Shown here in pieces: positions 55,348 through 63,831 of a stretch of DNA of 64,000 nucleotides. The stretch is from Achromobacter pulmonis. GTDB lineage: Bacteria; Pseudomonadota; Gammaproteobacteria; Burkholderiales; Burkholderiaceae_B. The DNA is taken from contig NZ_CADIJV010000001.1 in NCBI RefSeq assembly GCF_902859765.1, positions 307,891-371,890 of the forward strand. Reading direction: 5' to 3'. The position numbers were made by a program, and so were the translations under genes. A model generated the notes under the pieces. It was given only the letters and a program-made list of their open reading frames with translations. It ran no database searches and was not told the origin of the DNA. Numbering within the stretch: the first letter of the stretch is position 1; each line of letters opens with the position of its first letter.

Positions 55348-56523
55348 TTACCTTTTTGCTTGTTTTTCCCCGGTCGCCGCGGGCGCGCTTGGCGCGGCCC
55401 GCTCGACCGGTTTGATTTTCTGGCCGGGGGCCAACTGCGCGGCGTTTTCCACCACCACGCGTTCGCCGCCTTGCAGTCCCTCGGTGACGACCCAGTTCGG
55501 GCCCAGCAGACGCTGCGCGGTGACCGGCACGCTGCGCAGTTCGCCGTCGTCCCCCGCCACCAGCAGATGGGCGCCGCCGGCATTGCGCAACAGGGCATCG
55601 CGCGGCACCAGATAGGTGTCGCGGTTGACGGCCTGCTCCAGCCGCACCCGCACATACATGCCCGGCAGCAGCGTGCGGTCGGGGTTGGCGAACAGTGCGC
55701 GCATGGTCACGTTGTCGGTGCCCGGGTCGACCGCCAGGTCGGCGAACGACAGCGTGCCGCCCTGGCCGTACTCCGAGCCGTCCGGCAGCAGCAGGCGCAC
55801 CCGCATCTTGTCGGGCGCGACGCCTTCCAGCGCGCCGGCACGGATCTGCTTGCGCAACTGCATGACCTCGGCCGCCGGCTGCGCGAAGTTGACGTAGATC
55901 GGATCGAGCTGCTGCACCACCGTCAGCGGCGTGGCCTGGCCTTCGCCCACCAGCGCGCCCTCGGTGACCAGCGCGCGCCGCGCGCGGCCGTCGATCGGCG
56001 AGGTGACGCGCGCGTACGCCAGCCGCAGCCTGGCACTTTGCAGATTGGCCTTGGCCAGCGCCACCTCGGCGCGCGCCTGGCGTTCCTCGGCCACGCTCTC
56101 TGCGTGATCGCGTTCGCTGATGGCGCGGTCCGACACCAGGTCGGCGTAGCGGCGCAACTTGTCGGCCGCGGCCGACAGGTTGGCCTGGGCTCTGGCCAGG
56201 GCGGCGGCTTGGGAATCGTAGGCCGCTTGCAGTGGCGCCGGATCGATCTGGAACAGCGGCGCGCCGCGCGCCACCTCCTGGCCCTCGTCGTACAGGCGCT
56301 GAATGACGATGCCGGCCACGCGCGCGCGGACTTCGGCTTCGCGATAGGGCTCCAGCCGGCCAGGCAGTTCGCTGGCAACGGGGGTGGGGGTGGGCTTGGC
56401 CACGATGACGCCGATTGCGGCGGGCGCCTTGGCGGCTTCCGGTGTTTCCGGCTTCGAACAAGCTGAAACAAGAAGCAATACGGATGCGAATGCGAGCGTT
56501 CTTAGTGGGACTCGGTACGACAT
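55348..56523 (-). CDS. axyX: Membrane fusion protein of RND pump 3, MexX/AxyX-like
   Basis: A 391-residue periplasmic adaptor lipoprotein. The signal MSYRVPLRTLAFASVLLLVS ends in a lipobox at Cys22 (SAC). The lipoyl half is VRARVAGIVIQRLYDEGQEV, the coiled-coil hairpin spans about residues 95-160 with AISERDHAESVAEERQARAE, and SPIDGRARRALVTEGALVGE follows. It is the first gene of the minus-strand operon and diverges from the TetR gene. The intergenic region of about 230 bp holds the operator candidate. Confidence 0.9.
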   Translation of the reverse strand: MSYRVPLRTLAFASVLLLVSACSKPETPEAAKAPAAIGVIVAKPTPTPVASELPGRLEPYREAEVRARVAGIVIQRLYDEGQEVARGAPLFQIDPAPLQAAYDSQAAALARAQANLSAAADKLRRYADLVSDRAISERDHAESVAEERQARAEVALAKANLQSARLRLAYARVTSPIDGRARRALVTEGALVGEGQATPLTVVQQLDPIYVNFAQPAAEVMQLRKQIRAGALEGVAPDKMRVRLLLPDGSEYGQGGTLSFADLAVDPGTDNVTMRALFANPDRTLLPGMYVRVRLEQAVNRDTYLVPRDALLRNAGGAHLLVAGDDGELRSVPVTAQRLLGPNWVVTEGLQGGERVVVENAAQLAPGQKIKPVERAAPSAPAATGEKQAKR

Positions 56524-56622
56524 TTTTTAGAAGTTATTGTGGGGGTGCCCATGGCGGGCGAGGAGGGAACGTGCGCGGGTTTTCCCTGTGGGGAACGCAG
56601 TCTATCATTTAATCCGTCACGC

Positions 56623-56670
56623 TTGATTAATTGTTTTGTTAAAAAGTATGCTGGCGGCTGCATACTTTTT
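56623..56670 (+). promoter_or_regulatory. TetR promoter overlapped by a perfect inverted repeat
   Basis: TTGATT at 56623-56628, an 18-bp spacer and TATGCT at 56647-56652 form a plausible promoter toward the TetR gene. An inverted repeat with 11-bp arms, AAAAAGTATGC (56641-56651) and GCATACTTTTT (56660-56670), 8 bp apart, covers the -10. This is the expected form of a TetR operator controlling both divergent genes. Confidence 0.65.
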
Positions 56671-56682
56671 TACAGTGCGCAG

Positions 56683-56714
56683 ACGGCGGCCCCCGCAAGG
56701 CGGGCCGCCGTTTT
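56683..56714 (+). terminator. Terminator-like hairpin in the TetR leader
   Basis: ACGGCGGCCC at 56683-56692 pairs with GGGCCGCCGT at 56702-56711, followed by a short T run. It lies between the promoter and the regulator ATG at 56757, so it could attenuate the regulator transcript. Confidence 0.5.
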
Positions 56715-56756
56715 CATGTCCATCCGTTCAACCCATTTCTACAAGGAGATCTTTGT

Positions 56757-57395
56757 ATGGCCCGCAAGACGAAAGAAGAATCCCAACGCACCCGCGATCG
56801 CATCCTGGACGCCGCCGAGCACGTGTTCCTGTCCAAAGGGGTGGCCAGCACCACGATGAGCGATATCGCCGACTTCGCGGGCGTGTCGCGGGGCGCCGTC
56901 TAAGGCCATTACAGGAACAAGATCGACGTCTGTATCGCCATGTGCGACCGCGCCCTGGGCGAGGCGGTGTCGCTGACCCGGGTCTCCACCGAGGGCGAGG
57001 CGCTCGAAGCGCTCTATGCGTCGATGCGCCAGTACGTGCAGATTTATGCCGAGGAAGGCTCGGTGCAGCGCGTGCTGGAGATTCTCTACCTGAAATGCGA
57101 GCGCAGTGACGAGAATGCGCCGCTGTTGCGCCGCCGCGATCTGTGGGAACGCCACGCCCTGCGCACTTCCGAAAAACTGCTGCGCGCCGCCGTCAGCCGC
57201 GCCGACCTGCCGCCGGCCCTGGACGTGCGCCTGTCCAATATCTATCTGCACTCCCTGGTCGAGGGCGTGTTTGGCACCATCTGCTGGTCCGATCGCCTCA
57301 AGGGCGATATCTGGCCGCGCGTCGAGCGCATGCTCCGCGCCGCCATCGACACGCTGCGGCTGTCGCCGCAACTGAGGACGCCGCTGGCCGTGTAG
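56757..57395 (+). pseudogene. axyZ: TetR-family repressor of the MexXY-like pump, nonsense codon at 49
   Basis: The frame from ATG 56757 (AAGGAG ribosome site) reads MARKTKEESQRTRDRILDAA, then EHVFLSKGVASTTMSDIADF and AGVSRGAV. TAA at 56901-56903 then replaces what should be a Tyr codon (family pattern GAVYxHYxNK). The same frame continues GHYRNKIDVCIAMCDRALGE to the stop at 57395, giving 212 codons without other damage. It diverges from the MexX-like adaptor gene, the position of axyZ in Achromobacter, and Val29 matches the residue reported altered in pump-overproducing strains (recalled). One base change explains the defect. A residual 48-residue peptide has only part of the HTH, so loss of repression is expected. 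Internal restart at 56940 would lack the HTH. Confidence 0.85.
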
Positions 57396-57426
57396 CGCGC
57401 CAGGTTCGTGCCCCTACAATCCGGGC

Positions 57427-58323
57427 ATGACCCTCAAGCAACTCGAAGCCTTCTACTGGGCCGCCACCTGCGCCAGTTTCGCCGTGGCGGCCGAGCGCCT
57501 GCACCTGTCGGTGTCGTCGCTGTCCAAGCGCATCGCCGAACTCGAGGAAACGCTCGGCCAACTGCTGTTCGACCGCAGCGGCCACAAGGCGGTGCTGACC
57601 GACGCCGGCCAGCGGCTGCTGCCACAGGCGCGCGAACTGCTCGCCGCGGCCGACCAGATCCGCGCCTCCATGACCGAAACCCCGAGCCTGCGCGGCCGCT
57701 GCCGCTTCGGCGTGGGCGAGCTGACCGCGCTGACCTGGCTGCCCCGCCTGATCGGCGTGGTGCGCGCCGCCTATCCCGATCTGGTGTTGGAGCCTTATGT
57801 GGACATCGGCCAGGTGCTGGAGCAACGGGTCGCCGATGGCGAACTGGACTTCGCCGTCATCGCGGGCCGGTCGTCGCGTCCCGGCATTGCTTCCACGCCG
57901 ATCGGCGAGGCGGCATTCGCCTGGGCCGCGGCGCCGTCCGTGCTGGATGGCGCCACCGCGATGTCGCCCGAATTGCTGGCCCGGTTGCCGCTGGTGACCC
58001 TGCCGGCTGGCGCCGGCACCACCCGCATCATCGATGATTCGCTCGCCGGGCGTGGCGGCGCGGGCGAGCGCCTGTGCTGCAACAACTGGGGCGCTATCGC
58101 CGGTCTGCTGATCGAGGGGACCGGGGTCGGCTTACTGCCGCGCCACTGGGCCCGGGCGCTGGAGGCCGAGGGCAGTTTGCGGGTGCTGCGCTGCGACCCC
58201 GAGCCGGCGGCGCTGCCGTATTCGTTCCAGTGCCGCCGCGATGATGTCCGGCCGCTGGTTGCCGAGCTGCGTGCCGCGGTTGGCGCGGCGGTGGATTTCT
58301 CGGCGCCTTGCCGGCTGCCTTGA
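57427..58323 (+). CDS. LysR-family transcriptional regulator
   Basis: A 298-residue regulator. The HTH is MTLKQLEAFYWAATCASFAV plus HLSVSSLSKRIAELEETLGQ and LLFDRSGHKAVLTDAG. The effector domain follows, with GVGELTALTWLPRLIGVVRA and a C-terminal IEGTGVGLLPRHWARALEAE. It starts 31 bp after the TetR frame and points toward the periplasmic binding protein and gamma-glutamyltransferase genes, which it may control. The ligand is unknown. The frame is intact. Confidence 0.92.
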   Translation: MTLKQLEAFYWAATCASFAVAAERLHLSVSSLSKRIAELEETLGQLLFDRSGHKAVLTDAGQRLLPQARELLAAADQIRASMTETPSLRGRCRFGVGELTALTWLPRLIGVVRAAYPDLVLEPYVDIGQVLEQRVADGELDFAVIAGRSSRPGIASTPIGEAAFAWAAAPSVLDGATAMSPELLARLPLVTLPAGAGTTRIIDDSLAGRGGAGERLCCNNWGAIAGLLIEGTGVGLLPRHWARALEAEGSLRVLRCDPEPAALPYSFQCRRDDVRPLVAELRAAVGAAVDFSAPCRLP

Positions 58324-58585
58324 AGGTGGGGCTGTCAGCCTCCCTCGGCGGCCCCTCCTAGGCGGCCCCTCCTGTCCGCAAGGCGGTCGGTGGGGGCGCG
58401 GCGCGGAGGGGCGAAGGCCATCGCTCTATACAATCGGCGCGCGCCTGGCGCAGAATCCGACAAGAACGTGCGCAACGGGGGATGGACCCGGCGATGCGGC
58501 ACGACCGGGGGCTGTTCCCTCGATGCCGGGCGGCGCGCCACCGGCGCGCGGGGAAGCGGGCCTTCGGAACCGACGGAGATCATTC

Positions 58586-60088
58586 ATGCGTAAACTTTGC
58601 CTCGCCATGGCCGTGGCGGGAATGTTGGCCAGCGGGCTGGCCCAGGCTCAATCGACCTTGCGGATCGGCCTGCAGGACGATCCGGACGTGCTCGATCCGG
58701 CCCGTGCCCGCACCTTCGTCGGCCGCATCGTATTCGCCTCGCTGTGCGACAAGCTGGTCGACATCACCCCCGACCTGAAGTTCGTGCCGCAACTGGCCCA
58801 GTCCTGGAGCACCAGCCCGGACAACAAGACGCTGACCTTCAAGTTGCGCACCGATGCCGTGTTCCACGATGGCACGCCGATCAATGCGGCGGCGGTCAAG
58901 GCCAATCTCGACCGCGCCCGCACACTGCCCGACAGCAACCGCAAGAGCGAACTGGCCACCGTGGCCAGCGTTGACGCGCCCGACGCCAGCACCGTGGTGC
59001 TGCACCTTTCCGAACCCGATGCATCGCTGCTGTCCCAGTTGTCCGACCGCGCCGGCATGATGATCTCGCCCGCCTCCTTCGACAAGGACCCGGGCGGCAA
59101 GCCGGTCTGCTCGGGCCCGTACCAGTTCAAGGAACGGGTGCAGAACGACCGCATCGTGCTGGAGAAATTTCCCAAGTATTGGGACGCCGCCAACTATCAC
59201 TTTGACCGCGTGGTGTTCACGCCGATCCCGGACAACACCGTGCGCCTGAACAATCTGCGCGCCGGCGACCTGGACATCATCGAGCGCGTGGCGCCCAGCG
59301 ACGTCAAGGCGGTCAAGGACGACGCCAACCTGCGCCTGGCCCCGGTCACCGGTCTGGGCTTCCAGTCGATCTCGGTCAACCTGGGCAATGGCGCGCGCGC
59401 CAACAACCCCCTGGCCAAGGACAAGCGCGTGCGCCAGGCGCTCGACCTGGCCATCGACCGCGACGTGCTCAACCAGGTCATCGGCGAAGGCCAGTACCAG
59501 CCGGCTTACCAGCCGTTCCCGCCGGCCAGCTTCGCCTACAACAAGTCGTTCGAGCACACCGGCCGCGATCCCAAGAAGGCCCGGGCGCTGCTCAAGGAGG
59601 CGGGCTTCGACCGCGTCAAGTTCGAGATCACCTTCGGCAACAACACCACCATGCAACAGGTGTTCGAACTGGTGCAGGCCATGGGCGCCGACGCCGGCTT
59701 CGACATCACCTTGCGACCGGTCGAGTTCGCCTCGCTGCAAGCGTCGCTGGCCCGCGGCGATTTCGAAGTGGGGCAGAACGGCTGGTCGGGCCGGGTCGAC
59801 CCCAGCGGCAATATCCACCAGTACCTGAGCTGCAAGGGCAACCTGAACGACGGCAAGTTCTGCGACCCGCAGGCGGACAAGCTGCTCAATGAGGCCCGCG
59901 CCGAGTCCGACCCCGCCAAGCGCCGCGCCCTGTATGACGAGGTGCTGTCGGTGATGCAGGAGCAGCGCCCCATCATCTACCTGTTCTACCTGCCCTGGAC
60001 CTTCGGCGCCCAGAAGAAGGTGGAGGGCTTCGTGCCGTATCCCGATGGCCTGATCCGCCTCAAGGGCGTCAGCCTCGCCAAGAAATAG
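58586..60088 (+). CDS. ABC peptide/glutathione-type periplasmic binding protein
   Basis: A 500-residue family 5 extracellular solute-binding protein (DppA/GsiB type). The ATG has a CGGAG site; the longer open frame is rejected because the signal peptide begins here (MRKLCLAMAVAGMLASGLAQ, cleaved at AQA). Family motifs are PQLAQSWSTSPDNKTLTFKL, FHDGTPINAAAVKANLDRAR, and the late LCKGNLN-like and YDEVLSVMQEQRPIIYLFYL stretch. It probably binds peptides or glutathione-like compounds in the periplasm. No permease or ATPase genes are near. The next gene is gamma-glutamyltransferase, which suggests use of gamma-glutamyl peptides. Confidence 0.92.
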   Translation: MRKLCLAMAVAGMLASGLAQAQSTLRIGLQDDPDVLDPARARTFVGRIVFASLCDKLVDITPDLKFVPQLAQSWSTSPDNKTLTFKLRTDAVFHDGTPINAAAVKANLDRARTLPDSNRKSELATVASVDAPDASTVVLHLSEPDASLLSQLSDRAGMMISPASFDKDPGGKPVCSGPYQFKERVQNDRIVLEKFPKYWDAANYHFDRVVFTPIPDNTVRLNNLRAGDLDIIERVAPSDVKAVKDDANLRLAPVTGLGFQSISVNLGNGARANNPLAKDKRVRQALDLAIDRDVLNQVIGEGQYQPAYQPFPPASFAYNKSFEHTGRDPKKARALLKEAGFDRVKFEITFGNNTTMQQVFELVQAMGADAGFDITLRPVEFASLQASLARGDFEVGQNGWSGRVDPSGNIHQYLSCKGNLNDGKFCDPQADKLLNEARAESDPAKRRALYDEVLSVMQEQRPIIYLFYLPWTFGAQKKVEGFVPYPDGLIRLKGVSLAKK

Positions 60089-60102
60089 GCATCAAGACTG
60101 AC

Positions 60103-60130
60103 ACGGGACCCGGCTGCGGGTCCCGTTTTT
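60103..60130 (+). terminator. Intrinsic terminator after the binding-protein gene
   Basis: ACGGGACCC at 60103-60111, short loop, GGGTCCCGT at 60118-60126 and a T run to 60130. Confidence 0.85.
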
Positions 60131-60180
60131 ACATGTTCTCGCGGCCACCGGCCCCGCGCCGTCCGCAACAGGATCGCACC

Positions 60181-61980
60181 ATGTTTACGACTCGCCCGGA
60201 AATCCTCGGCACCTTCGGTGTCGTGACCTCCACCCATTGGCTGGCCAGCTCGGCCGGCATGTCGCTGCTGGAGCGCGGCGGCAACGCATTCGACGCCTGT
60301 GTCGCCTCGGCTTTCGTGCTGCAGGTGGTCGAGCCCCACCTGGTCGGGCCGGCCGGAGAAGTGCCGGCGGTGTTCTATTCCGCCCGCACCGGCCGCGTCG
60401 AAGTGCTGTGCGGCCAGGGCACCACGCCCGCCGCCGCCACGCTCGAACGCTACCGCGCCGAAGGCCTCGAACTGATCCCCGGCAATGGCCTGCTCGCCAC
60501 CGTCATTCCCGGCGCCTTCGATGCCTGGATGCAGTTGCTGCGCGACCACGGCACGATGCGGGTGCGCGACGTGCTGGAGCCGGCCATCTATTACGCCGGG
60601 CATGGCCATGCGCTGATGCCGCGCATTTCCAACACCATTGCCGGCCTGAAGGATTTTTTCCAGGCGCACTGGCCCACCACCGCCCAGGTCTACCTGCCGG
60701 GCGGCAATGTGCCGCAGGCCCGCAAGCTGTTCCGCAATCCCGCGCTGGCCGCCACCTGGACCCGCGTGCTGCAGGCCGCCGAGCAGGCCGGCGGCGACCG
60801 CGAGCGCCAGATCGAGGCGGCCCGCGATGCCTTCTACCGCGGCTTCGTCGCCGAGGCCATCGACAAGTTCGCGCGCGGCAATGAGGTCATGGATGAAAGC
60901 GGCGCGCGCCATCGCGGCGTGATCACCGCCGACGACCTGGCCGGCTGGTCGGCCAGCTACGACCCGCCCGCGACCTATGACTACCATGGCTACACCGTGG
61001 CCAAGGCCGGCGCCTGGAGCCAGGGACCGGTGTTCCTGCAGACCCTGGCGCTGCTCAAGGACATGGACCTGGCCGGCGTCGGCCCGACCAGCGCCGAGTT
61101 CGTGCACCGCGTCACCGAAGCCATGAAACTGGCCTTCGCCGACCGCGAGGCCTACTACGGCGATCCGGCCTTCGTCGACGTGCCGCTGGCGCAACTGCTG
61201 TCCGACGAGTACAACGACGCCCGCCGGGCCCTCATCGGCGAACGGGCCTCGCAAGACCTGCGGCCCGGCCAGATCCCCGGTTTCGAGGCGCAGGTGGCGC
61301 GGGTGATGGACACCCTGCAACGCCTGTCCAAGGTGTCGGACCCCGGCAGCGTGACGCGCGAGCCGACGCTGGCCGACATGCGCGCCTCGGTCAAGCGCGG
61401 CGACACCACCCACGTGGACGTCATCGACCGCTGGGGCAACATGATCTCGGCCACGCCTTCCGGCGGCTGGTTCCAGTCCTCGCCGGTGATCCCGGAACTG
61501 GGCTTCGGCCTGAACACCCGCGCCCAGATGTTCTGGCTGGAAGCGGGCCTGCCAGGCACGCTGGCGCCGGGCAAGCGGCCGCGCACCACGCTGACGCCGT
61601 CGCTGGCGCTGCGCGAGGGCCGGCCGTACCTGGCGTTCGGCACGCCGGGCGGCGACCAGCAGGAACAATGGCAACTGCTGTTCTTCCTGCGCCATGCGCA
61701 CCATGGCCTGAACCTGCAGGAAGCCATCGATCTGCCGATGTCGCACACCATGCACTTTCCCTCTTCGTTCTACCCGCGCGACCGCAAGCCGGGACACCTG
61801 GCGGTGGAAAGCGGCTTCGGCGCCGAGACCATCGCCGCCCTGCGCGCCCGCGGCCACCAGATCGAGGAAGTGCCCCAATGGTCGGTCGGCCGCCTGACCG
61901 CCGCCTCGCGCGACGCCGACGGCCTACTGCATGCGGCCGCCACGCCGCGCTTGATGCAGGCCTACGCGGTTGGCCGTTGA
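60181..61980 (+). CDS. Gamma-glutamyltransferase family protein
   Basis: A 599-residue Ntn-hydrolase precursor. The N-terminal nucleophile after self-cleavage is Thr409 in KRGDTTHVDVIDRWGNMISA. Other features are MSLLERGGNAFDACVASAFV, and the late SGGWFQSSPVIPELGFGLNT and SLALREGRPYLAFGTPGGDQ. No signal peptide is evident (MFTTRPEILGTFGVVTSTHW), so it may be a cytoplasmic member rather than the exported glutathione-degrading type. It transfers or hydrolyses gamma-glutamyl groups. It is downstream of the peptide-binding protein but beyond a terminator, so it may have its own promoter. Confidence 0.9.
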   Translation: MFTTRPEILGTFGVVTSTHWLASSAGMSLLERGGNAFDACVASAFVLQVVEPHLVGPAGEVPAVFYSARTGRVEVLCGQGTTPAAATLERYRAEGLELIPGNGLLATVIPGAFDAWMQLLRDHGTMRVRDVLEPAIYYAGHGHALMPRISNTIAGLKDFFQAHWPTTAQVYLPGGNVPQARKLFRNPALAATWTRVLQAAEQAGGDRERQIEAARDAFYRGFVAEAIDKFARGNEVMDESGARHRGVITADDLAGWSASYDPPATYDYHGYTVAKAGAWSQGPVFLQTLALLKDMDLAGVGPTSAEFVHRVTEAMKLAFADREAYYGDPAFVDVPLAQLLSDEYNDARRALIGERASQDLRPGQIPGFEAQVARVMDTLQRLSKVSDPGSVTREPTLADMRASVKRGDTTHVDVIDRWGNMISATPSGGWFQSSPVIPELGFGLNTRAQMFWLEAGLPGTLAPGKRPRTTLTPSLALREGRPYLAFGTPGGDQQEQWQLLFFLRHAHHGLNLQEAIDLPMSHTMHFPSSFYPRDRKPGHLAVESGFGAETIAALRARGHQIEEVPQWSVGRLTAASRDADGLLHAAATPRLMQAYAVGR

Positions 61981-62056
61981 GCCGCGTGCCGGCGCGCCCG
62001 CCGGGCGGGCGCCGGCACGGTTGCGGCGATTTGCCGCCATGGGCTATCTTTTGCCC

Positions 62057-63031
62057 ATGACGCCTATCCAGCAGAGCCCGGCGACTGGGGCTCCTCCCCT
62101 TGCGGGACACGAACCTCTCTTCATCGTCCTGAACACCGGCTCCGGGCGCGGCGACGCGCAAGCGCTGCAGGACATCATCCGCCGTGTGCTCGACGAGGCT
62201 GGCCGACGTTATCAACTGATGCCGGTCGACGATCCGACGCGCCTGGCCGCCACCGCTCGCGACGCCGTGGCGCAGGCGCGCCAGGCCAACGGCATCGTGG
62301 TCGCCGCGGGTGGCGACGGCACGCTCAACGCCGTTGCCGGCCAGGTGTTGGGGCAGGGCGTGCCGTTCGGCATCCTGCCCCAGGGCACCTTCAATTATTT
62401 CGGCCGGCGTTACGGCATCTCGCAGGACACCGAATCCGCGCTGCGCGGCTTGTTGGGCGGCGAACTGCGGCCGGTGCAGGTCGGCCTGCTCAACGGCCGC
62501 CTGTTCCTGGTCAATGCCAGTCTGGGCCTTTATCCGCAATTGCTCGAAGATCGCGAAGCCTACAAGCAGCGCTTCGGCCGCAGCCGCATGGTGGCGCTGT
62601 GGTCGGGCCTGGTGACACTGCTGCGCGCGCCGCGCCAGCTCAGCCTGCGGCTCGACTACGAAGGGCGGATGCGCGACCTGCGGTCGCCGACCCTGGTGGT
62701 GGGCAACAACCGTTTGCAGCTGGAACACATCGGCATCGATCCCTCGGAACTGGACCGCAACCGCCTGGTGGCGATGGCGGCGCGCCCGGTCGGTACGCTG
62801 GCGCTATATGGCCTGCTGCTGCGGGGCCTGTTCAGCCGCCTGGGCGATGCCGAACATGTCGTCAGCTTCGCCTTCGATCGCCTGATGGTCTCGATCCGCG
62901 GACGGCGCCGCGTCAAGGTCGCCATGGATGGCGAAATCTCGTGGATGCAGACGCCGCTGGAATTCAAGGTGTCCGACGTCCCCCTGCCGCTGGTGGTGCC
63001 GGTCAAGGCCCCGGACCAGGAGCGGTCATGA
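62057..63031 (+). CDS. Diacylglycerol/lipid kinase family protein
   Basis: A 324-residue kinase of the DAGK/YegS family. The nucleotide motif VVAAGGDGTLNAVAGQV lies at about residues 79-95, followed by LPQGTFNYFGRRYG. The C-terminal domain has VVGNNRLQLEHIGIDPSEL and VKVAMDGEISWMQTPLEF. An alternative start at 62039 (MGYLLPMTP) adds six residues; neither has a clear ribosome site. It phosphorylates a membrane lipid such as diacylglycerol or an undecaprenyl/sphingoid compound. Its stop overlaps the next start as ATGA, so the two are translationally coupled. Confidence 0.9.
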   Translation: MTPIQQSPATGAPPLAGHEPLFIVLNTGSGRGDAQALQDIIRRVLDEAGRRYQLMPVDDPTRLAATARDAVAQARQANGIVVAAGGDGTLNAVAGQVLGQGVPFGILPQGTFNYFGRRYGISQDTESALRGLLGGELRPVQVGLLNGRLFLVNASLGLYPQLLEDREAYKQRFGRSRMVALWSGLVTLLRAPRQLSLRLDYEGRMRDLRSPTLVVGNNRLQLEHIGIDPSELDRNRLVAMAARPVGTLALYGLLLRGLFSRLGDAEHVVSFAFDRLMVSIRGRRRVKVAMDGEISWMQTPLEFKVSDVPLPLVVPVKAPDQERS

Positions 63032-63822
63032 CGCGCATCCTGCAGTTCTCGGATACGCACTTCGGCACCGAGCGCAAGCCGGTGCTCGAGGCCGCGCTGG
63101 ACCTGGCGCGCACGCTGGCGCCGGACCTGGTCGTGATCAGCGGCGACATCACCCAGCGCGCCCGCCGCGGCCAGTTCGCCGCCGCCCGCAAATTCATCGA
63201 GCGCCTGTCACTGCCGGTGCTGGCGGTGCCAGGCAATCACGACATTCCGCTGTTCAATCTGTTCGCGCGCGCGCTCAACCCTTACGGCAACTACAAGCGC
63301 GCGCTCGGCGCCGTGCTCGAACCGGTCTATGAGACCGGCGGCCTGCTGGCGATCGGGGTCAACACCACGCGGCCGCGCCGCCACAAGGACGGCGAAATCT
63401 CCGACCCCCAGATTGCGCGGGTGGCGCAGCGCCTGCGCCAGGCCCGGCCCGGACAGTTGCGGGTGGTGGTGGCGCACCATCCGGTACGCGCCAAGGTCGA
63501 ATCCGACCGCTTCAATCTGCTGATCGGGCGCGAGCGCGCGCTGGCCGCGTGGGCCGAGGCCGGCGTCGATTTGATCCTGGGCGGCCATATCCATCTGCCC
63601 TATGTGCTGCCGGCCAGCGCCGATCCGGCCCTGGCGGCCGGCTGGGCGGTGCAGGCTGGCACGACCTGCTCGCGCCGGGTGCGCGGCAATATTCCCAATT
63701 CGGTCAATGTGATCACCCGCCAGGGCGAGGGCGAAACCCGGACCTGCCATGTCGAGCGCTGGGACTATGCCGACGCGACCCACGCCTTCGCGCCGGTCGA
63801 TAAGACCCTGGTGACGGGGTAG
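63028..63822 (+). CDS. Metallophosphoesterase (calcineurin-like)
   Basis: A 264-residue phosphoesterase. All five metal-binding blocks are visible: ILQFSDTHFG, VVISGDITQ, VPGNHDIPLF, VVVAHHPVR and LILGGHIHLPY. This pattern is of the class III cyclic-nucleotide phosphodiesterase or UDP-diacylglucosamine-like type; the true substrate is unknown. It begins inside the stop of the lipid kinase and precedes a membrane protein gene, so the three probably serve lipid or envelope metabolism. No signal peptide. Confidence 0.92.
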   Translation: MTRILQFSDTHFGTERKPVLEAALDLARTLAPDLVVISGDITQRARRGQFAAARKFIERLSLPVLAVPGNHDIPLFNLFARALNPYGNYKRALGAVLEPVYETGGLLAIGVNTTRPRRHKDGEISDPQIARVAQRLRQARPGQLRVVVAHHPVRAKVESDRFNLLIGRERALAAWAEAGVDLILGGHIHLPYVLPASADPALAAGWAVQAGTTCSRRVRGNIPNSVNVITRQGEGETRTCHVERWDYADATHAFAPVDKTLVTG

Positions 63823-63831
63823 GGCGCGGCG

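Noticed and set aside
56901-56903. TAA in the TetR gene read as a recoded or suppressed codon
   Set aside because: TAA is not a selenocysteine or pyrrolysine codon and no recoding signal is visible; a nonsense change is simpler.
58347-58373. Two copies of GGCGGCCCCTCCT with a 14-bp period
   Set aside because: Short GC-rich tandem duplication in a non-coding gap, with no sign of function.
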